Notes under the pieces: model-generated
Told to the model about the DNA's origin: nothing
What the model saw: only the letters and a program-made list of their open reading frames with translations
Databases searched by the model: none
Assembly: GCA_040007095.1 (NCBI GenBank)
Contig: JBDTVS010000090.1
Coordinates: forward strand, 1 to 64,000
Length of the DNA: 64,000 nucleotides
Source: JBDTVS01 sp040007095
Lineage (GTDB): Bacteria > Acidobacteriota > Vicinamibacteria > Vicinamibacterales > CAVVIG01
Direction: 5' to 3'
Program-made: the position numbers and the translations under genes
In this document: positions 9,298 to 18,916 of the stretch, piece after piece
Layout of the letters: each line of letters begins with the position of its first letter
Numbering within the stretch: position 1 is the stretch's first letter

Positions 9298-11463
9298 ATG
9301 GCAACCACGACAACTCTCGACAGACGAGCGTTCCTGAAAGTCAGTGCAGCCGCAGGCGGCGGGTTGATCGTGTCCGGCTACCTGCCGTGGGCGGGCGACG
9401 CCGACACGGTCGTGGAGGCCGCCGGCGTCTTCGAACCGAATGTCTGGGTGAAGATCGGCGCCGACGACAGCGTCACGATGACGCTGACCATGCTCGAGAT
9501 GGGACAGGGCGTCATGACGTCGATGCCGATGCTGGTCGCCGAAGAACTGGACATCGACTGGAACAAGATCAAGACCGAATGGGCGCCTGCCGACGCGAAA
9601 TACGGCAACCCCAACTTCGGCGGGCAACAGCTGACCGCCGGCAGCAACAGCGTGCGCGGGATGTGGAAAACCCTGCGCGAGTCGGGTGCCACCGCTCGCG
9701 CGATGCTGATGACGGCGGCGGCCCAGACCTGGAGCGTAGCCGAGAACACGGTCTCGACCGAGAAGGGCGACGTGGTTCATAAGGCCAGCGGCCGGCGATT
9801 GAAGTACGGCGCGCTCGTGGACAAAGCGGCGGCGCTCCCGGTGCCCAAGACGGTCGCGCTCAAAAATCCAAAAGAATTCAAGGTCCTGGGCCAATCGCTG
9901 CCGCGGCTCGACATTCCCGAGAAGGTCAACGGCAAGGCGGAGTTCGGTCTCGACGTGAAGCGTCCAGGGATGCTGATCGCGCGTGTCGTCAGATGTCCGG
10001 TGTTCGGCGGCAAAGCGGCCAGCTTCAACGCCGACAAGGCAAAGGCCGTCGCCGGCGTTCGCCACGTCGTCGCAATCAGCACCGGTGTCAGTGTGGTCGC
10101 CGACAACTATTGGGCGGCCGCCAAGGGCGCGCAGGCGCTGGAGGTCAAGTGGGACGAGGGCACGCTCGCCACGCTGAACAGCGCGGAGATCACGAAACGC
10201 TACGCGCAGCTTGCCGAGCAGCCGGGCAAGGTCGCGCGCAACGACGGCGACGCGACGGCGGCCTTCAAAGCAGCCGCGAAATCGTTCGACCGTGTGTTCG
10301 AAACCCCATTTCTCGCGCATGCCACGATGGAGCCGATGAACTGCACGGCGGACGTGCAGGCGGACCGGTGCGACGTGTGGGTGCCGACGCAGGGTCAAAC
10401 CGCATCACAGCAAGCCGCCATGGCGGCCAGCGGCCTTCCCGCGAACAAGGTCCACATCTTCACCACGTATCTCGGCGGCGGATTCGGGCGCCGCGGCGAA
10501 GCCGACTTCGTCACCGACGCGGTGGAGACGTCGAAGGCGGTGGGCAAGCCGGTCAAGGTCGTGTGGACGCGTGAAGACGACATGCAGCACGACTTCTACC
10601 GCCCGGTCACCTACGTGCGGATGTCGGCGGCGGTCGACGCATCGGGCAAGCCGCTCGCGTACCAGTTGCGAATGGTTCAGCAGTCGCTGATGAAGCGCAT
10701 CGGAGGGCTGCCCCCCAACGGCGTGGACTTCATCTCGGTCGACGGCGCCGCCAATCTGCCGTATGACATCCCGAATATCCGGATCGAGTACACCGAGACC
10801 GACCCCGGCATCCCGTTTGGCTTCTGGCGATCAGTCGGCGCCTCGGTCACGGGCTTCGTCGTCGAGGGGTTCAACGACGAACTGGCGGCGGTCGCCGGGG
10901 AGGATCCGTTCGAGTTCCGAAGGAAGCGTTTGAGCAAGCATCCGCGCCACAAGGCGGTGCTCGAGCTGGTCGCCGAGAAGTCGGGCTGGGGAAAGCCGCT
11001 TCCACCGGGGCATGCCCGCGGCATTGCCTTGATGGAGTGCTTCGGCAGCATCGTCGGTCAGGTCGCGGAGGTGTCGGTGACCAACGGCGCCGTGAAGATC
11101 CACAAGATGTGGTGCGCGGTCGACACCGGCTGGGTGATCAACCCGGACACGATCAAAGCCCAGATGGAAGGCGGCACCCTCTACGGCTTGAGCGCGGCGC
11201 TGAACGGGGAGATCACGATCCAGAACGGACGGGTCGTGCAGCGCCACTTCAACGACTACAAGGTGTTGCGGATGAACGAGGCGCCCGAGGTCGAGACGCA
11301 TATCGTGCCGAGCGCCGAGGAGCCGGGCGGCATCGGCGAACCGAGCACGGCGCTGGCGGCCGGCGCACTGGTCAACGCGATCGCCGCGGCGACCGGCAAA
11401 CGGATCTACAAGCTGCCGATCCGCGCCGAACAACTGCGGGGAAACGCCACGGCGCGGGCGTGA
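9298..11463 (+). CDS. Molybdopterin-binding subunit of a xanthine dehydrogenase-family oxidoreductase (isoquinoline 1-oxidoreductase beta-like)
   Basis: 721 residues. The N-terminus LDRRAFLKVSAAAGGGLIVSGYLP is a Tat-type signal with an RR-x-FLK motif, so the enzyme is probably exported folded. Cofactor-contact stretches are visible: LEMGQGVMTSMPMLVAEELD, GGGFGRRGEADFV, PFGFWRSVGAS and near the end EEPGGIGEPSTALAAGAL, which carries the conserved active-site Glu. The substrate is an aldehyde or N-heterocycle hydroxylated with water; which one cannot be read. It follows the 2Fe-2S subunit by 84 bp with a hairpin in the gap, so the two probably form an operon. Confidence 0.93.
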   Translation: MATTTTLDRRAFLKVSAAAGGGLIVSGYLPWAGDADTVVEAAGVFEPNVWVKIGADDSVTMTLTMLEMGQGVMTSMPMLVAEELDIDWNKIKTEWAPADAKYGNPNFGGQQLTAGSNSVRGMWKTLRESGATARAMLMTAAAQTWSVAENTVSTEKGDVVHKASGRRLKYGALVDKAAALPVPKTVALKNPKEFKVLGQSLPRLDIPEKVNGKAEFGLDVKRPGMLIARVVRCPVFGGKAASFNADKAKAVAGVRHVVAISTGVSVVADNYWAAAKGAQALEVKWDEGTLATLNSAEITKRYAQLAEQPGKVARNDGDATAAFKAAAKSFDRVFETPFLAHATMEPMNCTADVQADRCDVWVPTQGQTASQQAAMAASGLPANKVHIFTTYLGGGFGRRGEADFVTDAVETSKAVGKPVKVVWTREDDMQHDFYRPVTYVRMSAAVDASGKPLAYQLRMVQQSLMKRIGGLPPNGVDFISVDGAANLPYDIPNIRIEYTETDPGIPFGFWRSVGASVTGFVVEGFNDELAAVAGEDPFEFRRKRLSKHPRHKAVLELVAEKSGWGKPLPPGHARGIALMECFGSIVGQVAEVSVTNGAVKIHKMWCAVDTGWVINPDTIKAQMEGGTLYGLSAALNGEITIQNGRVVQRHFNDYKVLRMNEAPEVETHIVPSAEEPGGIGEPSTALAAGALVNAIAAATGKRIYKLPIRAEQLRGNATARA

Positions 11464-11600
11464 AGCCGGCGTTCACGTCAGTCGCTGCTCAGACGTCTAG
11501 CTGACCAAATCCTCGTGAACCTGACTTCGGATGCCCATTTCAAAAAGGTCCTGCAGCTCCTCGTACACCATCTCGAATGCCAGGCTTGTCCCACTCGGTT

Positions 11601-12062
11601 TCAGACGCCGAACTGTCGCAGGTGATGGTCTACATGACCATAGCCCCAGAGGAGCCACTCGTCGCGCGTCATCGCGCCAAAGCCTGGGTGCCGGGCGCAT
11701 TTCGTCTCGGGCTTGACGAAACGCCGAATCAGATCCACGACCGCCTTTCGATCCCGTTCGAATTCGACCGGCCTGGTCCCCTGGAGATGCGGATTGACTT
11801 CGGGCCGCGTCGGCACGCCATGCGGCCAGGGCAGCGAGGTGTGTAACGCGATCCATTTCACGACCGTGCGCGACAACCGGGTTTCCGCCGATGACGCCGG
11901 CCGCTCTCCGAGTACGGCGAGAAAGGAATCGGCAAGGTGACAGAGCATCTCGTTGGGGGACATGGTGCCCCAGCGCCGCACACTCGTCGGTTCGAGGCGT
12001 GCCACCCGAGAAATCAGCTCGTCGACGTTAGCGGGCAGGTTGAGCGATCGATGTGGCTTCAT
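11601..12062 (-). CDS. DinB-like / DUF1569 family protein
   Basis: 153 residues, predicted cytoplasmic. The recognisable blocks are SPNEMLCHLADSFLAVLGE, where a His is one of the presumed metal ligands of the DinB four-helix fold, and the C-terminal HPGFGAMTRDEWLLWGYGHVDHHLRQFGV-like end with a second HxxHH group. Such proteins are metal-dependent thiol transferases or of unknown function. It lies downstream of the RidA-like gene on the same strand with a 92-bp gap. Translation signals before the ATG are weak. The function beyond the family is not known. Confidence 0.75.
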   Translation of the reverse strand: MKPHRSLNLPANVDELISRVARLEPTSVRRWGTMSPNEMLCHLADSFLAVLGERPASSAETRLSRTVVKWIALHTSLPWPHGVPTRPEVNPHLQGTRPVEFERDRKAVVDLIRRFVKPETKCARHPGFGAMTRDEWLLWGYGHVDHHLRQFGV

Positions 12063-12154
12063 ACCTCATGAATCTTTCACACCGTCAATCTGTCGACCGC
12101 ACTGCCGGCCAGGCCGCGAAGGATCTGGATGTGGTCGACGTCGATTGCTCCTCG

Positions 12155-12553
12155 TCACACGACGGCGGTGGCTTCAATCTCGATCATGATGTCGGGATGG
12201 AAGAGGCCGGCCACCACGAGCAGCGTGCCGGAGGGATTGCAGGCGCCCGCCCGCAGCCTGGCCTGCCGCGCCTCGCCGGCCTTTCTGAACGCGTCGAGGT
12301 CGGTGACGTAGTAATTCAACCGCACCACGTGCGCCAGCGTCAGATTCGCCTGGGCGAGGACGGTCTCGAGGTTGTCGAGAGCCTGCCCGAACTGCTTTTC
12401 CATGTCGCCGGCGTGCATCGGCACCCCGTCCGCATCCACCGACGTCTGACCAGCGCAATACAAGACGCGTTCAGCGCCTTTCACCTCGATCGCTTGAGCA
12501 AACGCCAGCTTGTCCTGCCACGTCCAGGGATTCACGGTTCTTGTCTCAGCCAT
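12155..12553 (-). CDS. RidA (YjgF/YER057c/UK114) family protein
   Basis: 132 residues with GGAGAA upstream of the ATG. VLYCAGQTSVDADG, EKQFGQALDNLETVLAQA and VVRLNYYVTDLDAF are the standard blocks of the trimeric RidA fold. RidA itself deaminates reactive 2-aminoacrylate using an Arg in a P-x-R motif; here the matching segment reads NPSGTLLVVAGLF, so that Arg seems absent and this is probably another Rid subgroup. It starts 23 bp after the TMTC-like gene on the same strand and may be co-transcribed. Confidence 0.88.
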   Translation of the reverse strand: MAETRTVNPWTWQDKLAFAQAIEVKGAERVLYCAGQTSVDADGVPMHAGDMEKQFGQALDNLETVLAQANLTLAHVVRLNYYVTDLDAFRKAGEARQARLRAGACNPSGTLLVVAGLFHPDIMIEIEATAVV

Positions 12554-12576
12554 GTCGTTCTCCGATTCTGCGGGTG

Positions 12577-14736
12577 CTACTTGGCACGACCGGCGGCCTC
12601 GGCGCGCACCAGCAGATCGCGCATGATGGGATCGGTGGGACTGATCGCCACCGCTTCGCGTGCCTGGGCTGCGGCAGCAGGGGCGTCACCCCGATCGAGG
12701 AGGGCCGTCGCGAGAACACGGCGGGCGTTGGCGTCTCGCGGATCGGCATCCACCGCTCGACGAAACCACAGAATCGCCTCGTCGATCTTCCCGGTCGAGA
12801 TGACGGTGATCCCCAGATTGATCAACGCGTGCACGTTGCCAGGCGACGTCTTCAAGTATTCGAGGTACTCGGCACCCGCTTCCTCGTAGTGTTGCTGGGC
12901 GAACAAGGCGTCGGCCAGGAACATCCGCGCCTCTCGGTTTGCGGGCGCGACGGCAAGGACGAGTCGTGCCTGCTCCACGGTTCGGGACCAGCCGCCCTGC
13001 ATCGACGCTGCGCGCGCCAGTACCAGGCGTGCCGTGATCACCTCTCCGAGCGGCGGTTCCAACCAATGCGGCACCAGGCGGTAGGGCAACTTCGAGGTCG
13101 CGACGAACGCGTAGAGCTGCTCCATCGCCTCGTTCAGCTTGCCGGCGTTGAAGAGCTCGATGCCGAGTAGATAGCGCGCCCTCGAATCGCCTCCGGCCAC
13201 CGCTTCCCGCAAGTGATCCCTGGCTTCCTCGTGCAACCCCGCCTGCGTCAGTTGTTCGGCAAGGTAATGATGAGTCACCGCACGCGGCCGCCGCTCGACC
13301 ACGGTTCGAGCGAGAGTCACCGCCGACGCGTATTCACGATTTCTGACGACCGTGGCGAACGCCAGCGAACCGGACGCGAGCACCAGCAGGAGCGCCGCGA
13401 CAAGGGCTCCTGCGCGCACGCCAGGGAGATGATCTGCCTGGTCGACGGTATTCGACGATTGGGTGGTGAACCGCCGCCAGATGAGATACGCCCCGATTAC
13501 CACGAACGCGATCACGGCGATCAGCGGCAGATACATTCGGCGCTCCGCGCCGACCTCGGTCGCAATCGGCACCACGCTCGACGTGGGCGCGAGCGTGATG
13601 AAGAACCAGGCGCCGAGAAATCCGAGCGACGGCGCCCGCACCAGCGCCGCAATCGTCGCGGCCAGCAGCGCCGTCAGCATCAACGCATACGGCAGGACGT
13701 CACGCAGCGTGAGCGCGACCGGCCACCCATAGAACACCACCAGTGCTCGGGGCCAGAACGTCAGACGCAGGTAGTGGGCGATCATCTGCGTCTGATTCAG
13801 CAGATAGGTCCACGGCGAAATGCCGGTCGAAAAGCCGCCGACCGCGGATCGAGGGCCCGACCACATCAACGCCACCAGCACGATCCACGTCGCCGCCAGC
13901 CCGATGTACAGACCGCGGCGGGAGCGGACGGCATCCCGCAACGAATCGAACACGAACACGCGATCGTACAGAGCGACGACGATCGGCACGGTGACCATCG
14001 ACTCCTTGCATGCCATGCCGAGGCCGGCCGCCGCGATGGCGATCACGCGCCAGCCGCCGCTCGCGCGATCGCCCGCGGTCGTCCTCGACGACCGGCCGGT
14101 CGCGGCCGCACCGCCGGCGACGGCGCGGATGCTCGCGTAGAGCGTGAGCAGATAGAACAGCGCCATCAACGACTCGGTGCGTTCCGTCAAGTAGTCCACG
14201 ACTTCGCTGTTCAGCGGATGGACCACCCACAGCAATGCCACGGCACCCGCCAGATGGGCGGAGCTGCCGCCGAATCGAGCGCGCATTCGCGGGAGCTCGA
14301 GCGTCCGGCGCACGACGCCGAGCACCAGCAGCCCACAGATCAGATGGATCGCGATATTGACCGCGTGATAGCCGCGAACGTCGAGGCCGCCGACGGCGTA
14401 GTTGATCGCGAAGGAGAGGTTGACGATCGGCCGGCCCGCGATCGCCGTATTGGCCTCGGGAACCAGAACACTCGACAGGCTCCACCACTCGCGGATCTGC
14501 TGGTTGTCGGCGATCGTCGACTGGTCGTCGAGAATGAACGGACCGGACAGGCTGTTGGCGTACGTCAGGATCCCGGCGATGACGATGATGGCGGCGAGCC
14601 ACCAGAGTCCACGAGGCGCTGTAACCTGAGCGGCCGCCGGACGGGGCGAAGGCTTGCCTTTGGATCGGTGGGGTTTCGTAATCGGCTCCTCGGGCGCAAG
14701 ACGGTCCGGCTCAAGCCGGACACTACGTACCGCCAT
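12577..14736 (-). CDS. TMTC-like membrane glycosyltransferase with C-terminal TPR repeats
   Basis: 719 residues from ATG 14736. The N-terminal half (about residues 30-460) has roughly ten or more hydrophobic segments and the luminal motif FILDDQSTIADNQQIREW followed by RPIVNLSFAINY, as in GT-C type transferases of the TMTC/PMT group. The C-terminal third consists of TPR units (ARYLLGIELFNAGKLNEAME, ALINLGITVISTGKIDEAI). Acidobacteria carry many such proteins, presumed protein O-glycosyltransferases or TPR scaffolds, with no assigned substrate. The first dozen codons coincide with an 18-bp palindrome (14704-14721), so the true start is uncertain. Confidence 0.8.
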   Translation of the reverse strand: MAVRSVRLEPDRLAPEEPITKPHRSKGKPSPRPAAAQVTAPRGLWWLAAIIVIAGILTYANSLSGPFILDDQSTIADNQQIREWWSLSSVLVPEANTAIAGRPIVNLSFAINYAVGGLDVRGYHAVNIAIHLICGLLVLGVVRRTLELPRMRARFGGSSAHLAGAVALLWVVHPLNSEVVDYLTERTESLMALFYLLTLYASIRAVAGGAAATGRSSRTTAGDRASGGWRVIAIAAAGLGMACKESMVTVPIVVALYDRVFVFDSLRDAVRSRRGLYIGLAATWIVLVALMWSGPRSAVGGFSTGISPWTYLLNQTQMIAHYLRLTFWPRALVVFYGWPVALTLRDVLPYALMLTALLAATIAALVRAPSLGFLGAWFFITLAPTSSVVPIATEVGAERRMYLPLIAVIAFVVIGAYLIWRRFTTQSSNTVDQADHLPGVRAGALVAALLLVLASGSLAFATVVRNREYASAVTLARTVVERRPRAVTHHYLAEQLTQAGLHEEARDHLREAVAGGDSRARYLLGIELFNAGKLNEAMEQLYAFVATSKLPYRLVPHWLEPPLGEVITARLVLARAASMQGGWSRTVEQARLVLAVAPANREARMFLADALFAQQHYEEAGAEYLEYLKTSPGNVHALINLGITVISTGKIDEAILWFRRAVDADPRDANARRVLATALLDRGDAPAAAAQAREAVAISPTDPIMRDLLVRAEAAGRAK
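14704..14721. repeat. REP-type palindrome GTCCGGCT-CA-AGCCGGAC
   Basis: A perfect 8-bp inverted repeat with a 2-base loop sits inside the first codons of the TMTC-like gene. The same arms occur at 39045-39073 in an intergenic region, so it is a dispersed repeat and not part of the protein family. Confidence 0.75.
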
Positions 14737-14976
14737 GATCCACTCAATAGACCCGGCCCTGGTCTTCGAAATTCCTTCCGCGACTTCGCCTGCGCAAAGG
14801 AAATTGCGCCACACGCAGCGAGTTCTGCGGACACGAGAGTCGAGTCCAGGATATCCGTGGCTTACGTCACCGCGTGACCCGATGGGCGAGGCCAGCGTCG
14901 ACGAGTGGGACCTGTTTCCGCCCAAACCAGTCCCGAACATCTCCGAACGGCATCCGTGATCTTCGCCCGGCTGGTC

Positions 14977-16635
14977 TCAGCGAACGTCGTGAACGACGCG
15001 GCCGTCAACCACGGTCAGCACCGATTTCAGCCGCTTGATGCCTTCGTCGGGCACTTTCGCGGCGTCGAAGTAATCCTCGCTGAGGACGACGACGTCGGCG
15101 AGCTTGCCGGGCTCGATCGTGCCCAACTTGTCTTCCTCGCGCAGGAACCAGCCGTTCTCCGCGGTGTAGAGCCGGAGTGCCTCGGCGCGGGTGAGCTGCT
15201 GTCCGCCGTTGATCAGCACACCCGAGGAATTCTTGCCCGTCACCATGTAGTAGATCAGCAGCCAGGGGTCGAGCGTCGAGATCTGGGCCGAGTCGGATCC
15301 GGCACCGACGTGGATGCCGCTGTCTACCAGCGTGCGCAGCGGTGGTCCGGCGCCGGGACCGCCGGCCAGATAGGTAAACGGGTGCACCGCAACGCCCGCG
15401 CCGATCGCCTTGAAGCGGGCGATCGTCGGCGCGTCGATGCGCGCCGCGTGGGCAATCGACCAGTGGAGCGGCGCGATGGGAGTCGTCTTGTTCACCGCTT
15501 CAAAGGTGTCGATGGTCAGCTTGTCTTCCGCGGGCGACAGGCTGTGCTGCTGGAAAGGCCATCCCTGCTTGGCGACCAGTTGCAGCGCGGTGGTGTAGTT
15601 GGTCGGCGCGGGCTGGCCGAAGAGAGGCCAGCTGCTGGCAAATTCTCCCACGCCGGACATGCGCATCATGTCGTCGCCGAAGCCGTTCATGTTGTTCAGC
15701 AGCCGCTGCTTCAGCATCGGCACGTCCGGCTTCGTGTCCATCGACAGGAAGAAAATACGCAGCCGCGCCGTCAGCTTGCCCTCGCGATGCAGCGCGGCGA
15801 ACGCGTCATACATCCGGAACGGATCGGCGCTTGCGAGCGTGTCGGCGGCGAACGACTCCTGGATGTCGGGGAGCCCAGGTATGACGAACGCCCCCATGTC
15901 GACATTGGTCGTCACCCCGACGCTGAGCGAGTACGCCTGGGCATCGAGGGTCCCTCGTTTCTGATCGTTCAGCGTTTGCGCCGCCCGCAGCGCGTCGAGA
16001 GCCGCAATTGACGGCGCGTTCGCGGCGATGGCGCCGGCGTCGCTCACCGCCACGTTCTTCCCGGTAAAGAACGCCTTGCCGCGCGTATTCGTCGCGGCCG
16101 GACCCGTGAACGAGAGGTACACGATAGTCGGATGGTCTGGCACGGCGGCGTCGAGCTCGGCCAACGTCGGCAGACGCTTCTCCGCGAACTGCGCCGGGTT
16201 CCATCCGCCCATCGCCGTGATGAATTCGCCGGCCGGCACCGTCTTCGCCCGCGCTTTCAGCGCGGCCTGCACGTCGGCGATCGACGCCGCGGTCTCGAGC
16301 CGCGTGTCGTGACCGGGTCGAATACCAAGCAGGACGATGTGGTTGTGGTTGTCGATGAGGCCCGGCACCGCTGTCCGACCCTTCAGGTCGATGGTCTTCG
16401 TGCAAGGACTCAGCCGGCCGCCGCCCTTGCCGACGGCCACGAACACGCCGTCCTGGATCGTCACTTCGGAGACGATGGCGTTGCGCTTGTCCATGGTGAC
16501 GAACTTGCCGTTCACCAGGCGGAGATCGCGCGCGCCCGCGCAGCGATCCTGGGCGGAAGCAGACGGGCACAGGCTAAGGGTGATCGCCGAGACGGCGGCC
16601 ACGATGAATAGATGTGGGTGCGGTCGAGCGATCAT
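14977..16635 (-). CDS. Secreted amidohydrolase family protein (YtcJ-like)
   Basis: 552 residues from ATG 16635 (a TTG two codons upstream is possible), with a signal peptide (HLFIVAAVSAITLSLCPSASA). Amidohydrolase landmarks are LKGRTAVPGLIDNHNHIVL (metal-binding HNH), PLHWSIAHAARID with the mid-protein His residues, and the C-terminal GAGSDSAQISTLDPW (late Asp). GTIEPGKLADVVVLSEDYF is the usual end of the small beta domain. The substrate is unknown. It starts 12 bp after the carboxymuconolactone-decarboxylase-like gene and is probably the last gene of a three-gene operon with the GDSL hydrolase. Confidence 0.9.
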   Translation of the reverse strand: MIARPHPHLFIVAAVSAITLSLCPSASAQDRCAGARDLRLVNGKFVTMDKRNAIVSEVTIQDGVFVAVGKGGGRLSPCTKTIDLKGRTAVPGLIDNHNHIVLLGIRPGHDTRLETAASIADVQAALKARAKTVPAGEFITAMGGWNPAQFAEKRLPTLAELDAAVPDHPTIVYLSFTGPAATNTRGKAFFTGKNVAVSDAGAIAANAPSIAALDALRAAQTLNDQKRGTLDAQAYSLSVGVTTNVDMGAFVIPGLPDIQESFAADTLASADPFRMYDAFAALHREGKLTARLRIFFLSMDTKPDVPMLKQRLLNNMNGFGDDMMRMSGVGEFASSWPLFGQPAPTNYTTALQLVAKQGWPFQQHSLSPAEDKLTIDTFEAVNKTTPIAPLHWSIAHAARIDAPTIARFKAIGAGVAVHPFTYLAGGPGAGPPLRTLVDSGIHVGAGSDSAQISTLDPWLLIYYMVTGKNSSGVLINGGQQLTRAEALRLYTAENGWFLREEDKLGTIEPGKLADVVVLSEDYFDAAKVPDEGIKRLKSVLTVVDGRVVHDVR

Positions 16636-16647
16636 TGGCAAAAGATC

Positions 16648-17316
16648 CTACTTCAGAGGTTTCAGCTCGGGCTTGACACCCGGCGGCAGCGGATAGCGGT
16701 CGACGTTCAGCAGCGCCGACACCAGTTGATAGTAGCCGGTGGCGCCGATCAGATCGACCACGCCGCGCTCGCCGAAGGCCTTGACCGCGGCCTGAAACGT
16801 CGCGTCGCTCACCTGCCTGGTGTTCAGCAGTTCGGTGCAGAAGTTGTAGACGGCTTCCTCGTCGGCCTGCATCGAGGCAGGCCTCTTTCCCTCCGCAATG
16901 GCGTCGGCGATTGCGGGCTTCAGGCCGGCCTCCAGCGCCAGCCCCTTGTGCACGTACCACTCGTACTGCGCCGTCCAGACGCGCGCGGTCATGATGATGG
17001 CCATCTCGTTCAGCCGGTGGGGCAGCGACGTCTTGAAACGGATGTGCGCGCCCAACTGCTGCGCCAGGTCGCCCATCTCGGGACTGCGAAGCAGCGCGTT
17101 GAACGGGCCGCCCATCGACTTGCGCTCGCTGTTGAGGATGTGATCGGTCAGCTGCTTCTGCTCCGGCGTCATCGTTTCGTAGGTCAGCGGCTTGAAGCGA
17201 TCGCCCACGAGGTCGAGCTTGGGGGGTGTGTTTTGCGCCATGACAGTAACCATCCAGCCAGCGAGACAACCGACCAGACAACCGACGACGCCTGCGCTCG
17301 CAATCTGGACACGCAT
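16648..17316 (-). CDS. Carboxymuconolactone decarboxylase-like (AhpD fold) protein, exported
   Basis: 222 residues. The start at 17316 has GAGGAGA upstream and begins a signal-peptide-like or anchor segment (VQIASAGVVGCLVGCLAGWMV). The CMD-like core is NEMAIIMTARVWTAQYEWYVHKGLALEAGL, with the helix-turn of the AhpD fold; the CxxC pair of AhpD and the usual Cys are absent, leaving only a His. Such exported Cys-less members have no known reaction. The gene lies between a GDSL hydrolase (27 bp) and an amidohydrolase (12 bp), suggesting joint degradation of an ester or amide substrate. Confidence 0.82.
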   Translation of the reverse strand: MRVQIASAGVVGCLVGCLAGWMVTVMAQNTPPKLDLVGDRFKPLTYETMTPEQKQLTDHILNSERKSMGGPFNALLRSPEMGDLAQQLGAHIRFKTSLPHRLNEMAIIMTARVWTAQYEWYVHKGLALEAGLKPAIADAIAEGKRPASMQADEEAVYNFCTELLNTRQVSDATFQAAVKAFGERGVVDLIGATGYYQLVSALLNVDRYPLPPGVKPELKPLK

Positions 17317-17343
17317 CGTTTTTCTCCTCACCACCACGAGACA

Positions 17344-18726
17344 CTACTTCTTCTTGAAGAGCGCCAGATCGACGGCATTCGCCATGACCTGGTAGCCGGC
17401 ATCGTTCAGATGCAGGTTGTCGCCGGAGTTGTATTGCGGCAGCAGTTTGGTCGGCGCGTTCGGATCGCGGGTCGCGGCATCGAAGTCGACGATGCCGTCG
17501 AAGTTCTTGTTCGTCCGAACCCACTCGTTGAATTCCCTGCGCTTGGCTTCGCCTTCGGGCGTGTAATACGCGGCGCCGTCGAACGGCAGCAACGTAGCCC
17601 CGTAAATCTTGAGCCCTCTCGCGTGCGCGCGCTCGATCAACTGCGCCTGGCCGGCGACGAGATCCCGGACCGTCGGACACGCACTGTCGCGCGCGAGCCC
17701 GATGTCGTTGATGCTTTCGAGCACGATCACGTGGCTGACACCGGCCTGGGCCAGCACGTCGCGGTCGAACCGCGCCAAAGCACTGACGCCTGCACCGTCT
17801 CCGAGCACGCGGTTTCCCGCGATGCCCTGATTGAGCACGCCGAGACTGATCTTCTGTGCCTGCAGACGCCTCGAGAGCTGGTCCGGCCATCGATTGTTGG
17901 TGTTCGGCGTGGACCGGGTTCCGTCGGTAATCGAGTCGCCGAACGTGACCACGGCGCCGGTCTGTGCCGGCGCGACCACCTCGACACGCGCCAGGAAGAA
18001 CCATGCCGCTATCGTCGTCGCCCCCGGCAGGTCGGGAGCGCCTGTCTGATCGCCGGCCGCCGACACGTAGCTGGTCTGGAGCGCACCGCCGTGCGTGGTG
18101 AGCGGCGACGTCGACGCCGCGGTATCGCCCGGCAGGTACAAGTCGATGGCCAGATCCGCAGATGCCGGGACTGTGAGGACGACCGGATCGCTGACGACTG
18201 TCGACCCGGGCGGAATGTTCACCGACGGACTGCCGCCAAACGCCAACGGGCGGTCGGACTTGGGGACAGTCATGGCATCCTTCTCACGCAGCGCGACGTG
18301 GGCGGCGCCCACGGCCAAGGGGGACGTGCCGAACGCGTTGCTCAGGACCACCCTCAACCGATCGCCGCCAAGGCTCGTGTGGACGATCTGGCGCAGCGTC
18401 TGATTGTTGAAGTTGATCGGGACCGCCGGGGCACCGCCCCGTCCGCCGCCCTGGCCACGCCCAGCCCCGGCAGGCGGCGGTGGCGTCGAGGACGCTGACG
18501 TCGAAGCCGGCGGCGCCTGCCCGAAACATTGCGGCGTCACGCCGACCCCGAAACCTCCGGCTGCTGCCGCGGGACCTTGCGGCCGCGCGACCACGGCCGT
18601 CGCCCAGGTTCCCACCCAGTGCTCGGCGCGGCCGCTTTGCGCCTGAACCGCCGGCTGAGCCGTGGCCAGACCCAGTGCCACCACTGCCGAGGCGGCAACC
18701 ATTCCGAAAAATCGCTTCGTGTACAT
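17344..18726 (-). CDS. Secreted SGNH/GDSL family hydrolase
   Basis: 460 residues with AAGGAG upstream and a signal peptide ending in AQPAVQAQ. The SGNH blocks are all visible in the C-terminal half: VVTFGDSITDGT (nucleophile Ser), NQGIAGNRVLGDG (Gly), VLESINDIG (Asn) and NLHLNDAGYQ (Asp-x-x-His equivalent with the catalytic His). The N-terminal 200 residues form a beta-rich domain, preceded by a low-complexity Pro/Gly/Ala linker. It probably de-esterifies a polysaccharide or lipid outside the cytoplasm. It heads the operon with the CMD-like and amidohydrolase genes. Confidence 0.92.
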   Translation of the reverse strand: MYTKRFFGMVAASAVVALGLATAQPAVQAQSGRAEHWVGTWATAVVARPQGPAAAAGGFGVGVTPQCFGQAPPASTSASSTPPPPAGAGRGQGGGRGGAPAVPINFNNQTLRQIVHTSLGGDRLRVVLSNAFGTSPLAVGAAHVALREKDAMTVPKSDRPLAFGGSPSVNIPPGSTVVSDPVVLTVPASADLAIDLYLPGDTAASTSPLTTHGGALQTSYVSAAGDQTGAPDLPGATTIAAWFFLARVEVVAPAQTGAVVTFGDSITDGTRSTPNTNNRWPDQLSRRLQAQKISLGVLNQGIAGNRVLGDGAGVSALARFDRDVLAQAGVSHVIVLESINDIGLARDSACPTVRDLVAGQAQLIERAHARGLKIYGATLLPFDGAAYYTPEGEAKRREFNEWVRTNKNFDGIVDFDAATRDPNAPTKLLPQYNSGDNLHLNDAGYQVMANAVDLALFKKK

Positions 18727-18916
18727 GGAAACTCCTTGCGGGACGTGATTCTAGCGCGAAAACGCACGGGGCGGGCGCCGACCGAGTACCGGGGACCGAC
18801 TGCTGGAGAAACGACGTGTAGATATGACGGCGTCATCGTCAAATGGGTTCTTACTGAAGAACGATCGGGCCCGGTGACTCGAGACGCGAAGGAACCGGAA
18901 GATGCTCAGAGACAAC

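Noticed and set aside
11497..11600. Short minus-strand frame ending MVYEELQDLFEMGIRSQVHEDLVS-like
   Set aside because: It has a protein-like composition downstream of the DinB-like gene, but is only about 24-40 codons, has no ribosome binding site, and matches no family I recognise. It may be a remnant but cannot be supported.
13213..14877. 554-codon plus-strand frame opposite the TMTC-like gene
   Set aside because: Composition is Arg/Gln/His-rich, with no domain, and the opposite strand encodes a clear membrane/TPR protein.
16612..18498. 628-codon plus-strand frame
   Set aside because: It spans three minus-strand genes with good motifs and shows only shadow composition.
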